Shown: positions 1 to 10,700, numbered from the stretch's first letter. The stretch is DNA of 64,000 nucleotides from an uncultured Gammaproteobacteria bacterium (GCA_913061515.1 CAJXSF010000012.1:1-64000); one strand, 5' to 3'. The notes: generated by a model from the sequence alone, not told the origin. Translations and numbers: made by a program.

Positions 1-492
1 AGCTATTTCCGAAAATTTCCAGCCGAAGATGTAAAGCAAGCCTACCAGTTGTTGGCGAGAGTTGGACTTGAAAGCATGCTCGACAAGCGCTCAGATGCTC
101 TTTCGGGTGGGCAGAAACAACGCGTTGGCATCGCCCGCGCCCTGATGCAAAATCCGAAACTATTACTAGTCGATGAGCCCACTGCTAGCCTCGATCCGAA
201 AACTTCTCGGCAAATTATGCGATTGATTTGCGAGCTTTGTCAGGAACAAAACTTAGCCACCATAATCAATATCCATGATGTTGCACTTGCGCAGCAATTT
301 GTGCACAGAGTGGTGGGCTTGCGTGCCGGTGAAATAGTGTATGACGGAAGCCCCGACGGATTAACGCCCGAAATTTTGACAACGATCTATGGTGAAGAAG
401 ACTGGAGCCTTGAAAATAAGGCGCAAGACAGCGAAGGCGAGAGCGATCGAAATGATGATGTGGCTGCGGCGATTTTGGGAGGCCATCCGTGA
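1..492 (+). CDS. phnC: Phosphonate-type ABC transporter ATP-binding protein, 5'-truncated by window edge
   Basis: This is the C-terminal part of an ABC ATPase. The frame is open from base 1, so the listed 49 start is internal. The signature motif [15 protein letters not shown] and the Walker B sequence [12 protein letters not shown] are visible, followed by an H-loop-like INIHDV. Walker A lies outside the window. The stop overlaps the next gene's GTG (GTGA), and two PhnE-like permeases follow, which points to the PhnC family. It would energise import of phosphonate or a related phosphorus compound at the inner membrane. The binding protein PhnD is not in the window and would be expected to the left. 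The last 25 residues or so are acidic and variable. Confidence 0.9.
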   Translation, partial: SYFRKFPAEDVKQAYQLLARVGLESMLDKRSDALSGGQKQRVGIARALMQNPKLLLVDEPTASLDPKTSRQIMRLICELCQEQNLATIINIHDVALAQQFVHRVVGLRAGEIVYDGSPDGLTPEILTTIYGEEDWSLENKAQDSEGESDRNDDVAAAILGGHP

Positions 493-1322
493 CTGATAGT
501 TCTGTCGCTGGTGCGACACGCATTAGCGCCGCTAAAAACGGACATTGGCGGCCGTTACCAATGGTTAGCAGTGCGGCATTGCGTTGGGGGCTAAATGCAG
601 CGGTACTCGTATATTTGGTCTTGCTCTACTTCAGTGTCGATATTAATTGGGCGCGTGTGGCGCAAGGAATGGATCGAGGCCTTGCCTTTATGGCCTCGTT
701 TTTTACTCCGGATTTCGTGACTAGAGGCGGCGAGATCGCAATTGGTTTACGTGAAAGCCTAACGATGACGTTTGTTGCCACTGTGCTGGGTATAGCATTC
801 GCTATACCGGTAGGCTTAGGCGCTGCAAGAAATATAGCCCCTGCGCCTGTGTATTATTTCTGTCGTGCAATCATCGCTTTATCACGCACTTTTCAAGAGA
901 TCATCATTGCTATTTTGTTTGTGGCGATGTTTGGTTTTGGGCCCTTGGCGGGGGTAATGACTTTAGCCTTTGCCACCGTCGGGTTTATGGCAAAGTTATT
1001 GGCGGAAGATATCGAAGATGCGCAGCGTGACCCAATGGAAGCGGTTCGCGCAACAGGAGCTAGTTGGCTGCAATGGATCAACTATGCAGTACAGCCGCAA
1101 GTCATGCCGCGCTTGATTGGCCTGTCATTGTATCGTTTAGATATTAATTTTCGTGAGTCAGCGATCATCGGCATCGTTGGCGCCGGTGGAATAGGGGCGA
1201 CTTTGAACACATCGATTAATCGTTATGATTATGATACCTCTGCAGCGGTACTCCTTGTGATTATTGGGATAGTGTTATGCAGTGAATACTTGTCGGGCTA
1301 TGTCCGCAAATGGACAGCCTAA
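489..1322 (+). CDS. phnE: Phosphonate-type ABC transporter permease PhnE (first copy)
   Basis: 277-residue integral membrane protein with about six hydrophobic segments. The binding-protein-dependent permease (EAA) loop reads [21 protein letters not shown], near residues 180-200. The end has the PhnE-typical [19 protein letters not shown]. The GTG start overlaps the phnC stop by 4 nt, so it is translationally coupled. A second, related permease follows directly, so the channel is probably a heterodimer of two PhnE paralogues, as in several phosphonate and phosphite systems. The substrate cannot be read from the permease alone. Confidence 0.9.
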   Translation: MTDSSVAGATRISAAKNGHWRPLPMVSSAALRWGLNAAVLVYLVLLYFSVDINWARVAQGMDRGLAFMASFFTPDFVTRGGEIAIGLRESLTMTFVATVLGIAFAIPVGLGAARNIAPAPVYYFCRAIIALSRTFQEIIIAILFVAMFGFGPLAGVMTLAFATVGFMAKLLAEDIEDAQRDPMEAVRATGASWLQWINYAVQPQVMPRLIGLSLYRLDINFRESAIIGIVGAGGIGATLNTSINRYDYDTSAAVLLVIIGIVLCSEYLSGYVRKWTA

Positions 1323-2134
1323 TGCCTTTGACTATGAATGATAAAACGCCGGTATGGCGCAGACGAGAACCACTAGCACAGCGCCTGATTTGGTTAGGCT
1401 ATTTTTTGTCATTGTTGTTGTTTTTGCTTTGCTGGAAGATAGTATCGGACAACACTATTTGGGAATTCTTGGCGGATGCCCATATTCAGGCGGCGAGTCT
1501 GATTGGGCGTATGATCCCACCGCAATGGTCGATAACGGGGTCTTTACTGTTACCGTTATGGGACACCATTAACATCGCTACGGTTGGCACTGCGCTAGGC
1601 GTCTTGATCGCGTTTCCGCTAGCATTTCTTGCCGCTCGCAATACTAGCCCACATCCAGCTTTGCGCGCATTTGCCTTAGCGGTAATCGTTAGCTCTCGAT
1701 CCATTAACGCCCTTATATGGGCGATTTTGTTGGTGACTATTGTTGGGCCGGGTTTGTTGGCAGGTATGATCGCAATTGCATTGCGTTCAATTGGCTTTGT
1801 AGGAAAATTATTGTACGAGGCGATCGAAGAGATACAGGTAACTCCTGTGGAGGCGGTGACCGCAACAGGCGCTGGCCGAATGCAAATACTCAACTATGCA
1901 GTTCTGCCACAAATTATGCCTGCGTTTGCGGGCATCACTGTCTATCGTTGGGATATCAATATTCGAGAGTCCACTGTGCTAGGGTTGGTTGGCGCTGGGG
2001 GAATCGGCTTGCAAATGAACGCTGCGATTAATAACTTGGCTTGGGGTCAAGTATCGATGGTTTTTGTGCTCATTTTTGCCACCGTGATTTTATCTGAGTG
2101 GGTGTCGGCGAAGGTTCGGCATGCCGTAATTTAA
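1310..2134 (+). CDS. phnE: Phosphonate-type ABC transporter permease PhnE (second copy)
   Basis: 274-residue membrane protein paralogous to the preceding permease. It repeats the EAA loop (EAVTATGAGRMQILNYAVLPQ) and the motif DINIRESTVLGLVGAGGIG. The ORF opens at 1310 inside the previous gene, but an ATG at 1322 forms a TAATG overlap with its stop and is an equally good coupled start. It forms the transmembrane channel with the other PhnE and the PhnC ATPase. The next gene follows after 12 nt, so the operon probably continues into the oxygenase. Confidence 0.9.
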   Translation: MDSLMPLTMNDKTPVWRRREPLAQRLIWLGYFLSLLLFLLCWKIVSDNTIWEFLADAHIQAASLIGRMIPPQWSITGSLLLPLWDTINIATVGTALGVLIAFPLAFLAARNTSPHPALRAFALAVIVSSRSINALIWAILLVTIVGPGLLAGMIAIALRSIGFVGKLLYEAIEEIQVTPVEAVTATGAGRMQILNYAVLPQIMPAFAGITVYRWDINIRESTVLGLVGAGGIGLQMNAAINNLAWGQVSMVFVLIFATVILSEWVSAKVRHAVI

Positions 2135-2146
2135 GGAATTGGGCGC

Positions 2147-2773
2147 GTGTCACAACAACATGAAATAATGAATATGTTTGCGACGCCGCTGTATCGCGCC
2201 TCGTTACAACGTCAATTTACACAGAATGAGATTGAGTGTTTTCGCCAAGAACTCGCCGATAGCGTACCTGCAATTTCAAATCTCTCTTCTCGCAACAAGC
2301 AGGTGTTGAACAATCCAGGTCTTGCGCAGATTAAAGCGAGCCTGCAAGAGCACCTCGATACATATCTGCAGTCGGTGTTCAACACTTCCAATGATGTACG
2401 ATTAATGCTCACTCAATCGTGGCTAACCCTCTCCCGAATAGGCGAGTCGCATCATGCCCACACTCACCCTAATAGTGTTGTGAGCGGAGTGCTTTACATC
2501 AACCTGGCGCCCAGTGATGGCATAAGTTTTCATCGTAACGAAGACAATGTCTGGCACGAATTGGTAGCGGCGCAGGAAAATTACTTCAATGCTAAAAGCT
2601 ATTTTGTCAGCACACAGGTGGGCGATATTGTCTTATTTCCTTCTAACGTTAAACACGGTGTGCGCGAGGTAAAGGAAAATATAGAACGGGTCAGCCTTTC
2701 TTTTAATAGTTTTTTCTCAGGGAATATAGGGCGTGAAGAGTTCGCGAACTCCCTCAGTATTTCATTGCCCTAG
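2147..2773 (+). CDS. Putative 2-oxoglutarate/Fe(II)-dependent oxygenase (TIGR02466-like)
   Basis: 208-residue soluble protein with no signal peptide. A double-stranded beta-helix metal site is suggested by SHHAHTHPNSVVSGVLYI (H105 and H107 in an HxHPN motif), a distal histidine in FPSNVKHGV (H170), and an arginine in ERVSLSFN (R181) suited to 2-oxoglutarate. These match the putative 2OG-Fe(II) oxygenase family TIGR02466. It starts at GTG 2147, 12 nt after phnE, behind AAGGAA. Its position in the transporter operon suggests it acts on the imported compound or a derivative, but the reaction is unknown. It does not look like PhnY (PhyH family), which does oxidise aminoethylphosphonate. Confidence 0.8.
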   Translation: MSQQHEIMNMFATPLYRASLQRQFTQNEIECFRQELADSVPAISNLSSRNKQVLNNPGLAQIKASLQEHLDTYLQSVFNTSNDVRLMLTQSWLTLSRIGESHHAHTHPNSVVSGVLYINLAPSDGISFHRNEDNVWHELVAAQENYFNAKSYFVSTQVGDIVLFPSNVKHGVREVKENIERVSLSFNSFFSGNIGREEFANSLSISLP

Positions 2774-2793
2774 AATCCTGAATAGGAGCGCCA

Positions 2794-3087
2794 ATGATTG
2801 TAGTAATTTTTCGGGCTAAGATGCGCAGTATTGATGATGAATACCTCGAAACGGCCAAGCGCATGCGCGAATTGGCTATGACACAATTTTCCTGCAAGGA
2901 GTTTCACGCGGTTTGCGAAGATGGCGAGGAGGTGGCTTTATCCTATTGGCCTGATGAGGCCAGCATCAAGGCCTGGCGTGAGCATCCTGAGCATAAAGAA
3001 GCGCAACGTCGCGGCCAACAGAAGTGGTATCAGTCCTATCGAGTAGAAGTTGCAAATATCACTAGGGAATACCCTATGGGCTCATGA
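2794..3087 (+). CDS. Antibiotic biosynthesis monooxygenase (ABM) fold protein
   Basis: 97-residue single-domain protein of dimeric alpha/beta-barrel type. It starts with MIVVIFRAKM, has an acidic and aromatic middle (VALSYWPDEASIKAWREHPEHKEAQ), and ends in YRVEVANITREY, the usual ABM pattern. An AGGAG ribosome-binding site precedes the ATG and it follows the oxygenase by 20 nt. Small ABM proteins include haem-degrading and quinol-type monooxygenases, but many have no assigned substrate. Probably the last gene of the phn operon, with a role unknown beyond that context. Confidence 0.8.
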   Translation: MIVVIFRAKMRSIDDEYLETAKRMRELAMTQFSCKEFHAVCEDGEEVALSYWPDEASIKAWREHPEHKEAQRRGQQKWYQSYRVEVANITREYPMGS

Positions 3088-3157
3088 TACGCTTGCACTT
3101 GAGCCCCTAAAAGCTTCATTTTTGAGCTGCTTTCGGTTGTCTAAAAGGTAATGCACT

Positions 3158-4987
3158 TTGAGCGAATTTTTCCCAGTTGTTCCCAATGGTCATGCGCTGT
3201 TTTCAATGCTGTTGACGGCGGTTGCCCTTTATTTGTTCACACGAAAAAAGATCCCTTTAGAGATCTCTAGCCTTGCCCTTTTAGTATTCCTAGCGCTGAG
3301 CTTTGCGCTGTTTCCATTCGAGTTGGGCGGAGAGCATTTCGAGGCCATCGCGTTTTTCGAAGGCTTTGGGCACGAAGCGCTCATCACGGTTTGTGCGCTT
3401 ATGGTGGTAGGTCAAGGCCTCGTGCAGACTGGCGCACTGGAACCGATTGGCAGGGTGCTCACTAAAGCATGGACACGCGCGCCCTTTATTTCATTTTTAA
3501 TCACCTTGGTCGTCAGTGCAATCTTAAGTGCCTTTATCAACAACACCCCAATTGTAGTTTTGCTGCTACCAATATTGATTAGTGTGTGTCTGAGAACTAA
3601 AAGCCCTGCGTCTCGCGTATTGATGCCAATGGGCTTTGCGACGCTCGTTGGTGGCATGGGGACGACCATCGGTACCTCTACTAACTTGCTAGTTGTCAGC
3701 GTGGCGCGAGATATGGGGCTGCCCCAGATCGGCATGTTCGATTTTGCATTACCAGCAGCAATTGCCAGTGGCGTGGCAATCCTTTACCTATGGCTTATCG
3801 CGCCTCGTATGCTTGGCGATCGGCAAGTGGGTTTGGGGGATAGTTCACCGCGGCTGTTTACCGCGTTTTTGCATATTGAAGAAGACAGTACCGTAGCAGG
3901 GAAAACACTCGCAGAGGCCAAAGCTATGGCATCTGATGGTATTCATGTTGTACGCATTCGTCGCGGCGATCACTTTATCTCGCCATTGCCTGATGCTTTG
4001 TTGCAAGAGGGTGACCGAATTCGAGTCATGGATACCTCCGTAAAGATTCGCGCAGCAGCCGAAGCGCTAAAAGCGACGCTGTATTCAGGTGACCACGAGG
4101 TCGATGATGAGCACCCTCTTAATGCAGAGAACCAGACGCTAGCGGAAATCGCAGTGGTTGCTGGTTCGCGCTTAGATCGCACGAATCTGCGTTACACCTC
4201 TTTTCTAGAGCGGCATCAGTTGGTAGTGCTTGGTTTACACCGTGCTGGCAAGGACATTTGGAAGCAGTCGGAAGAAATTATGGACGTCACCTTAGAGCAA
4301 GGCGATGTGATGCTTGTGCAAGGTAACAAAGACGAAATTCGTAAATTAAAGAAGGACACCGAATTTCTTGTGCTGGACTCCTCGGTTGAGGTGCCCAGTA
4401 CCGAAAAAGCCTTTGTGGCACTTTTTACCATGTTAGCAGTGGTCGCAACGGCGGCCACAGGTATCCTGCCGATTGCCGTGAGTAGCTTGACAGGGGCAAT
4501 GATTATGCTCGCAACTAAATGTTTGCGCTTAGGCGGGGCAATCCGAGCGGTGAGCTCTTCGGTGTATTTCGTCGTAGTAGCCAGTTTGGCCCTGGGGCAG
4601 GCGCTAACGGTCACTGGGGCATCGGGCTACCTTACTGATGTCTTCTTGTTCTTTACGCAAGATGCAGCGCCTGTGGTCGTGCTAAGTGCCTTGATGTTGC
4701 TAATGGCGATACTCACCAATGTCGTCTCCAATAATGCGGCGGCCGTAATCGGCACGCCAATCGGCATTGGAATTGCACAGCAGCTAGGAGTAGACCCGCA
4801 ACCATTTATCCTTGCGGTCTTATTTGGCTCCAACTTAAGTTTTGCGACCCCTATGTCCTATAAGACCAATCTTCTAGTGATGAGTGCGGGTGGCTATAGT
4901 TTTAATGACTTCTTGAAGGTCGGTATCCCCCTGACAGTGATTATGTGGCTTTCATACACCTTTATATTGGGTGAGCTCTATCTATAA
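3158..4987 (+). CDS. SLC13/DASS family anion permease with two TrkA-C domains
   Basis: 609 residues. The N-terminal half of the transporter spans about residues 1-210. Two RCK_C/TrkA-C regulatory domains follow (about 225-310 and 325-410; for example EEDSTVAGKTLAEA and GDVMLVQGNKDEIRKL). The second transport half ends with TNVVSNNAAAVIGTPIGIG and FATPMSYKTNLLVM, typical of Na+/sulfate or dicarboxylate symporters. FINNTPIVVLLLPI in the first half is the matching pseudo-repeat motif. It starts at TTG 3158 behind AAAGGT. The substrate (sulfate, carboxylate or other anion) is not determined. A paralogue lies at 30600. Confidence 0.88.
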   Translation: MSEFFPVVPNGHALFSMLLTAVALYLFTRKKIPLEISSLALLVFLALSFALFPFELGGEHFEAIAFFEGFGHEALITVCALMVVGQGLVQTGALEPIGRVLTKAWTRAPFISFLITLVVSAILSAFINNTPIVVLLLPILISVCLRTKSPASRVLMPMGFATLVGGMGTTIGTSTNLLVVSVARDMGLPQIGMFDFALPAAIASGVAILYLWLIAPRMLGDRQVGLGDSSPRLFTAFLHIEEDSTVAGKTLAEAKAMASDGIHVVRIRRGDHFISPLPDALLQEGDRIRVMDTSVKIRAAAEALKATLYSGDHEVDDEHPLNAENQTLAEIAVVAGSRLDRTNLRYTSFLERHQLVVLGLHRAGKDIWKQSEEIMDVTLEQGDVMLVQGNKDEIRKLKKDTEFLVLDSSVEVPSTEKAFVALFTMLAVVATAATGILPIAVSSLTGAMIMLATKCLRLGGAIRAVSSSVYFVVVASLALGQALTVTGASGYLTDVFLFFTQDAAPVVVLSALMLLMAILTNVVSNNAAAVIGTPIGIGIAQQLGVDPQPFILAVLFGSNLSFATPMSYKTNLLVMSAGGYSFNDFLKVGIPLTVIMWLSYTFILGELYL

Positions 4988-5029
4988 CGTGAAGCCAATC
5001 TAGTCGCCGCCCCTCACGATTCCTTGCGC

Positions 5030-5062
5030 AAAAACCCAGTATGGAAGAAATACTGGGTTTTT
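5030..5062. terminator. Bidirectional intrinsic terminator after the SLC13 gene
   Basis: A perfect 13-bp inverted repeat (AAAAACCCAGTAT/ATACTGGGTTTTT) with a 7-nt loop. It has an A-tract on the left and a T-tract on the right, so it can terminate transcripts from either direction. It sits 43 nt after the permease stop. Confidence 0.85.
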
Positions 5063-5161
5063 CCGTACTATTGCAATGCATCAGACTAAACCTAATCGAA
5101 TGATTTAGATCCCTGCACAGCTTTGGCAGAAGGGCTCTTCAATGAACAGGATTTCAAAATA

Positions 5162-7384
5162 ATGACAACGATGGGCAAGTTTTTTATCTTTTTAGCGGCT
5201 ACGAGTGGCATTTGCATGACGGGCGTTGCCCAAGAGATTAACGAGACTGAAGTAGTGTCTCGTAAAAGCGTTCGCGCAATTCGAGTCGACACCCCACCAA
5301 TTATTGACGGCAAGCTTGATGATTCGGTATGGGAGCTCGCGCAGCCTATTACCGACTTTCATCAAATTAGGCCGGGCAATCAAACTGAGCCCTCGGAGGT
5401 AACGGAAGTCTATGTGCTATACGATGATGATGCGCTCTATATCGGGGCCCGTATGGCAGATAGCAATCCAGAGCTAATCTCAGCTCCCGTTATTCGACAT
5501 GGCCAAGGCTTGCCTTCGGATGATCGTTTGGTGGTGATCCTAGACCCCTTCAATACGCAACGCACAGGGTATCGTTTCGAAACCAATTTGAATGCGGTGC
5601 GCCACGATGCTTTGTATACCAGCGTTAGCTCGTTTCAATTGGAATGGAATACGATATGGGCTACGGCCACTAGTCGCTATGATAATGGTTGGATTGCAGA
5701 GGTAGAGATTCCATTTAAATCACTTCCTTTCGATCCTTCGATTGATACATGGGGGTTTAACTTTGGTCGTGGCATTCGTCGCCGTGGTGAAGAGATGGCG
5801 TGGGTTTCTTATAACCGCACCTATAACCCTAGTATCTCTGGCCTGCTGACAGGATTGGAAGGGATGGACCAAGGGGTTGGCCTAGATTTAGTGCCTTCAC
5901 TATCAGTCAATAGAGACAAGCAATTTGATATAGGCACAAACCAAACTAATACGGATCCTTCTTTGGATGCATTCTATCGCCTAACCCCCTCCTTGAATGC
6001 GGCATTAACCATCAATACCGATTTCTCAGCAACAGAAGTTGATAATCGACAAGTGAACCTCACACGCTTTAATTTGTTCTTCCCAGAGAAGCGTGACTTT
6101 TTCCTCAATGATTCGGATTTGTTTCAGTTCGGAGGCATTGGTGGTAACACTGGTAATAGCGCACAAAGTAATGGGTCGCGCCAAAACGCACGCCCCTATT
6201 TCTCAAGAAAATTAGGGCTTAGCCAAAGTGGCTCGCCAGTGGATATCAATTACGGTGGTCGTATAAGCGGGCGCGTTGGCCGTTGGAATATCGGCACGCT
6301 CGCGATCAAGCAAGATGAGTTTGGTGCGGTGGATTCGTCGAATCTCTTTATCAGCCGTGTCTCTGCCAATGTGCTGCGAGAGTCGAGCGTTGGTTTCATT
6401 CTTACTGACGGCAATCCTGGCTCGAATACCGACAATACAGTTTATGGCGCTGACTTTCGTTATCTCAACACTCGCTTAGCGGGGGGGCAAGTGATCGAGG
6501 CTGATGCCTGGCTACAAAAATCGGACACGCCAGGCTTAGACGGTGATGATGAATCCTATGGCTTTGGATTACGCTCGCCGAACAACACAGGCCTGCGCGG
6601 TGGCATAGGGTTTAAAGAAGTTCAGAAAAACTTCAATCCTGCCATGGGTTATATCAATCGCTCGAACATACGCGATTACACTGCTGATGTTGGTTATACC
6701 CATTTCTTTAATGACAGTTTCTTGCAGTCGGCTTATTTCGGAGTGGATGGTCAGCGCATCAACGTTATCGATGGCGGCTTGCAGAGTGAAGTACTAACGT
6801 TCCGATTGCTTGAATTGGACACCAATTCACGTGACAGCATGGAGGTCTCTTATCAACGGAACAAAGAGGTAGTCTTGACTCCATTTGCCGTGTATCGCGC
6901 GCCAGATAGAAGTGTGTTTATCGATCCAGGCAGCTATTCTTTTGATGAGAGAACAGTGGCATTTCGCACCGCTGGGCAGCGAGAATTCTCAGGCAGTTTC
7001 AGCATGACGAATGGAGACTTCTACAACGGTAAACGGAATAACCTCAATGGTTCGGTCTCATGGACTCAGTCGCGAAATTTCGTGATGTCGGCCAGTTACG
7101 ATTGGAATGACATTAGCTTACCACAAGGTGATTTCATCACGAGGTTAACGAGTGTTTCGACACAAGTGGCATTTTCGTCAACCTTATATTGGGTTAGCTT
7201 AGTTCAATACGATAATTTGTCAGAAGAGATCGGCATTAATACTCGGATTCAATGGATCCCAAGAGCCGGTCAGGAAGGCTTCATTGTCTTGAATTACAAT
7301 CTTCAAGACCACGATAAGAACAATGCCTTTGAAGCGGCATCGTCTGATCTGGCCGTGAAGTTTAAATACACATTCCGATTCTAA
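5162..7384 (+). CDS. DUF5916 outer-membrane protein with N-terminal CBM9-like domain
   Basis: About 740 residues from ATG 5162; the ORF track's TTG 5123 adds 13 residues ahead of a clear signal peptide (MTTMGKFFIFLAATSGICMTGVAQ). Residues about 35-220 form a CBM9/DOMON-like domain (IDGKLDDSVWELAQPITDF, VYVLYDDDALYIGARM). The rest is a DUF5916-type beta-barrel with alternating polar and aromatic strands ending in KFKYTFRF, a terminal-Phe outer-membrane signature. The function of the family is not established; a surface carbohydrate or metabolite interaction is often supposed. Its 3' end overlaps the convergent DUF1840 gene by 4 nt. Confidence 0.85.
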   Translation: MTTMGKFFIFLAATSGICMTGVAQEINETEVVSRKSVRAIRVDTPPIIDGKLDDSVWELAQPITDFHQIRPGNQTEPSEVTEVYVLYDDDALYIGARMADSNPELISAPVIRHGQGLPSDDRLVVILDPFNTQRTGYRFETNLNAVRHDALYTSVSSFQLEWNTIWATATSRYDNGWIAEVEIPFKSLPFDPSIDTWGFNFGRGIRRRGEEMAWVSYNRTYNPSISGLLTGLEGMDQGVGLDLVPSLSVNRDKQFDIGTNQTNTDPSLDAFYRLTPSLNAALTINTDFSATEVDNRQVNLTRFNLFFPEKRDFFLNDSDLFQFGGIGGNTGNSAQSNGSRQNARPYFSRKLGLSQSGSPVDINYGGRISGRVGRWNIGTLAIKQDEFGAVDSSNLFISRVSANVLRESSVGFILTDGNPGSNTDNTVYGADFRYLNTRLAGGQVIEADAWLQKSDTPGLDGDDESYGFGLRSPNNTGLRGGIGFKEVQKNFNPAMGYINRSNIRDYTADVGYTHFFNDSFLQSAYFGVDGQRINVIDGGLQSEVLTFRLLELDTNSRDSMEVSYQRNKEVVLTPFAVYRAPDRSVFIDPGSYSFDERTVAFRTAGQREFSGSFSMTNGDFYNGKRNNLNGSVSWTQSRNFVMSASYDWNDISLPQGDFITRLTSVSTQVAFSSTLYWVSLVQYDNLSEEIGINTRIQWIPRAGQEGFIVLNYNLQDHDKNNAFEAASSDLAVKFKYTFRF

Positions 7385-7692
7385 GAGTCTTCCTGCCACA
7401 TGACATAACCGTCCTCGGCCGCCGCTTTGCGCAGCATTTCTAGCAAAGGCGCGGCTCGAGTGCTCAATGCAAGCGCGGGTTCTTGCTCTTCGTCATCATC
7501 TTCAGGTTCTACTTGGTTTTTTTCCTGTTGCTGTAAACCTGTCTCTAGTTGCCGCAAGGCACTGTGTAGCGCCTTGTCGCTCACTGCCCCTTCGGTGTTG
7601 CCGCTAGTGCCCATTAGTTTTAATAGCGGCAACGCCACATCGCTCATCATGACGAAGTCACCAGATTGTTCACTCTTAAACTTGATTAACAT
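7381..7692 (-). CDS. DUF1840 family protein
   Basis: 103-residue cytosolic protein. It starts with MLIKFKSEQSGDFVMMSDVALPLLKLMG, the hallmark N-terminus of DUF1840, and ends in a small helical segment (APLLEMLRKAAAEDGYVMWQ). Between them lies a Gln/Glu-rich acidic linker (QQQEKNQVEPEDDDEEQEP). The function is unknown across the family. The gene follows the TonB receptor on the same strand but is separated from it by an intrinsic terminator, so it probably has its own promoter. It converges with the DUF5916 gene with 4 nt overlap. Confidence 0.8.
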   Translation of the reverse strand: MLIKFKSEQSGDFVMMSDVALPLLKLMGTSGNTEGAVSDKALHSALRQLETGLQQQEKNQVEPEDDDEEQEPALALSTRAAPLLEMLRKAAAEDGYVMWQEDS

Positions 7693-7706
7693 ATTGATGT
7701 CCCTGC

Positions 7707-7740
7707 AAAAAAAACGGCGATACCCCTAAGTGTATCGCCG
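7707..7740 (-). terminator. Intrinsic terminator of the TonB receptor gene
   Basis: On the minus strand, CGGCGATAC/GTATCGCCG makes a 9-bp stem with an 8-nt loop followed by eight T residues. It lies 27 nt downstream of the receptor stop and upstream of the DUF1840 start. Confidence 0.85.
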
Positions 7741-7766
7741 CTTTTGGATTGCTTGTTAGAAAGCGC

Positions 7767-10700
7767 TTAGAGTTGCATTAAGACCCGAGCGTACAGTCTT
7801 CTGCCTCTGCCATCAAACACTGATGCATCATAGTTGATTGCGCCAGCGGTGCGATTCTCACGGTACGGTAGGTCTGCATTGAACGCATCAAGAGCCCCGA
7901 CCGTTAGTATAGTCGTGCCTAGACGATCGTTAGCCCACTGATGGGTATAGCTGTATTGCAAGTCCCAGCTTTGATAGCTGTCGATAGTCTTGCTTACCAG
8001 TGAGCGCACAGTATCGTTGCCAGTGGCAAAGGTATTCTCGTAAGAGAGGTCGCGATAGGAGCCGATAACCCGAGTAATCACTGAAACGGCGTGGTTGTTG
8101 CGCATCCAGCTCAAGCTTGCGTTGCCCTTATTATCAGGCAATGAGCGCACCAGGTTGCCATCGCCAGTAGTGCCAGCGGCATCGAAAACACCGGTTTCTA
8201 ACAAACCGAGCTCTAGTCCAGGGACGTTTTCAAGTTTGTATTGACGTACGTGGGTGTAATCTAGGCCGGCGCGGAAGCGGCCCCAGTCGTTCGTCCATGT
8301 ATAGCCTAGCTTGATGTCGATTCCGTCTGCCGTGATGTTGCCGGCGTTGACTGCGCTAAGCTGGGTAGTGGTTAAATCGGCTGTCGAGACGCCAAAGGTT
8401 CTTACCACCCCTTCGATCTTATAGGCGGCAGGGTTGACGACGCAGTCAAGGCGAGAGCCGGCGATAACATCTCTAAAGCCTGTATTGCCGCCAGGGGTGC
8501 CCTGGGTGTTTGGATCGGTGCCCCATTGCGCCTCTAATGCCACTGGGTCACATGGTGTGAGCTGTTCCATCGCGGCCCAGTCGCCAGTGCGATTTGCAGG
8601 AATGGTGCCATTGAGAACGTAATTGGATGGGTCCGCAGCGGCTTGTTTGAATAACGCAAGCTCGTCAGCAATTGCTGAGATGCCAGGTTGGGGGAGCACT
8701 TTGTCGCTTAGCTCAAAGCGCCAGAGATCGGCATTCACGGAAAGCCCTTCTAAACGGCCCCCTGGAGTCCAAATAAAGCCCGTACCATAAGTGTCGGCAT
8801 ATTCGTTGCCGACATTGGGGGCCGGCCCGCCCAAAGTGTAGGTAAAGTTAGGCAGCGCATTGGCATTGTTTACCTCAGCAAGACCCGCGCGTACGGCTTG
8901 ATTACGAATAGGGTCTCGGAAGGTGTTGCTCGAGGCCTCTAGCCCCTCTTCCACTATCCCAACGTTAGGGGCGCGGAATGACTGTGAGAAAGAGCCTCTG
9001 ACCAATAATGTTTCGACTGGGCGCCAACTCATCGCAATCTTAGAGGTCAGCTCACCGCCAATATTGCCACCGTAATCTTCGTAGCGCAGGGCGATTTGGG
9101 TTTCAATATTTTCAATCAGTGGTAACGATAGTTCGGTGAACACGGATTTAACATCACGATCGTTTTCATAGGTAAAGCTACAGAACGCACACTCATAGTT
9201 GTTGCTGACATAATGCGTCGTATTGGGCTCGCCATTGCTACCCCAATCTAAAATTGCCGCGGGAATTCCGGGCACATTCAAATAAGGGGCGCGAGACTTA
9301 TTGTTTTGCATGCGGTATTGAGCCCCGACTGCAAACTGCGCGGTACCCCCTTGAAGCTCCATGATCTCGCCTGATAGCACTGCGTCGATAACACCCAGTT
9401 TATTACGCTTGTCGGCGCGTTTCACCGTTGGGTTCATCCATTCCATCAATGCTTCGTTATTGGCTAGGTCGGCATTGGTCATCTGAGTGAGGAATGGGTT
9501 GTAGAACATACAACCGTCTTGTCCGTGATTATTACTGGTTAGTGCCAGTGAAATACTTTCACGTGTGGTGAAAACAAACCCTGGGAAAAATGTCTGCGTA
9601 TAGCCGCCATAGTAGGCGCCATTTGCCACATTCCAAATGGTGGGCAATGCGCCACCGAATGGCCCCGGTTCATCTCTGAAATTGAAATCGCTTATACCGT
9701 TAGGGGTACAACTTGCGCCACCAAGGCCGTTGGCCGCGAGCTCTGCACGGTCACGCTGGAAGGTTTGATATTCTTGTTCGAAACTTGTGCCGCTCCAAGA
9801 GTAACCGACGTCATAGTTAAAGCGGCGATCATCGAAGGCATGAAACTCACCTTTAACACCGGCCTGAATGCCCAAAGTTTCTGTTTTAGTCAGATTGCTA
9901 TTGCCGCCTTGCCGTGGCGCATTGCCACGCTGCACAGTGGCATAGAAGGGCACGTTAAGGCCTCCATTGGCCATCGAGTTGGGCATATTGGGAATGCTGC
10001 TGGGCGGAGTAAGCCCTGCCTTACCGGCATAGTAGCCGAGCTCGGAGGTCATCCCGATTGCATAACCGCCGAATTGTGGGTTGCCAGTGTGAGCACCAGG
10101 TGCTGCAAGAAAGGTTGCGGGGCCACGTGACCCGTTTGCACCAGAGTCAGCGCGTTCAATTTCGGTATCCGAATATTGAAAGAAGGAGTAAAACTCAGCT
10201 TTCTCGCTGAAGCTGTGGCTAAATGCACCCGCAAAACTATTGCGTTCCATTCCAACTTGCATGAACTCCCACTCTTCAGTGTATTCACGGCAATTTCCAT
10301 TATTGTCGCCCCGTTGATCTTGTCTAGTGCCGGTAAAGAACGCGCGACCATCGGCACTGCTAAGCTCGCTACACAGGGGGTCAGTTAGTACTAGCGTCGA
10401 GGCTCCGCCTTCGGCGATGTTTTGGGCGGTTAAAGCGCTATTGATGTAGGAAGGGTTGACGTTGGAGCCAAAGGCGGGGTTTGCCATAGTCTGAGCGATC
10501 GTTCTTGGCGCGCCCCCCACAATGCCTGTGTACTCAACATTTTCATCATAGAAATTGCCGTACTCTACCTGCACTGGGTCGCGACTAAACTTTTCGGCGG
10601 ATAAGACAAAATGGGTGTCGCCATCGTCATCTCCCCAGCCCCAGATGATGCTACCTGTTTTGTCTTGTTGATTGGTTGCTGCATCTAGCGCTTGTATGTC

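Noticed and set aside
9765-10388. Cluster of overlapping ORFs on both strands within the TonB receptor gene
   Set aside because: Shadows of the 3.5-kb receptor frame, which has continuous signal peptide, plug and barrel features.
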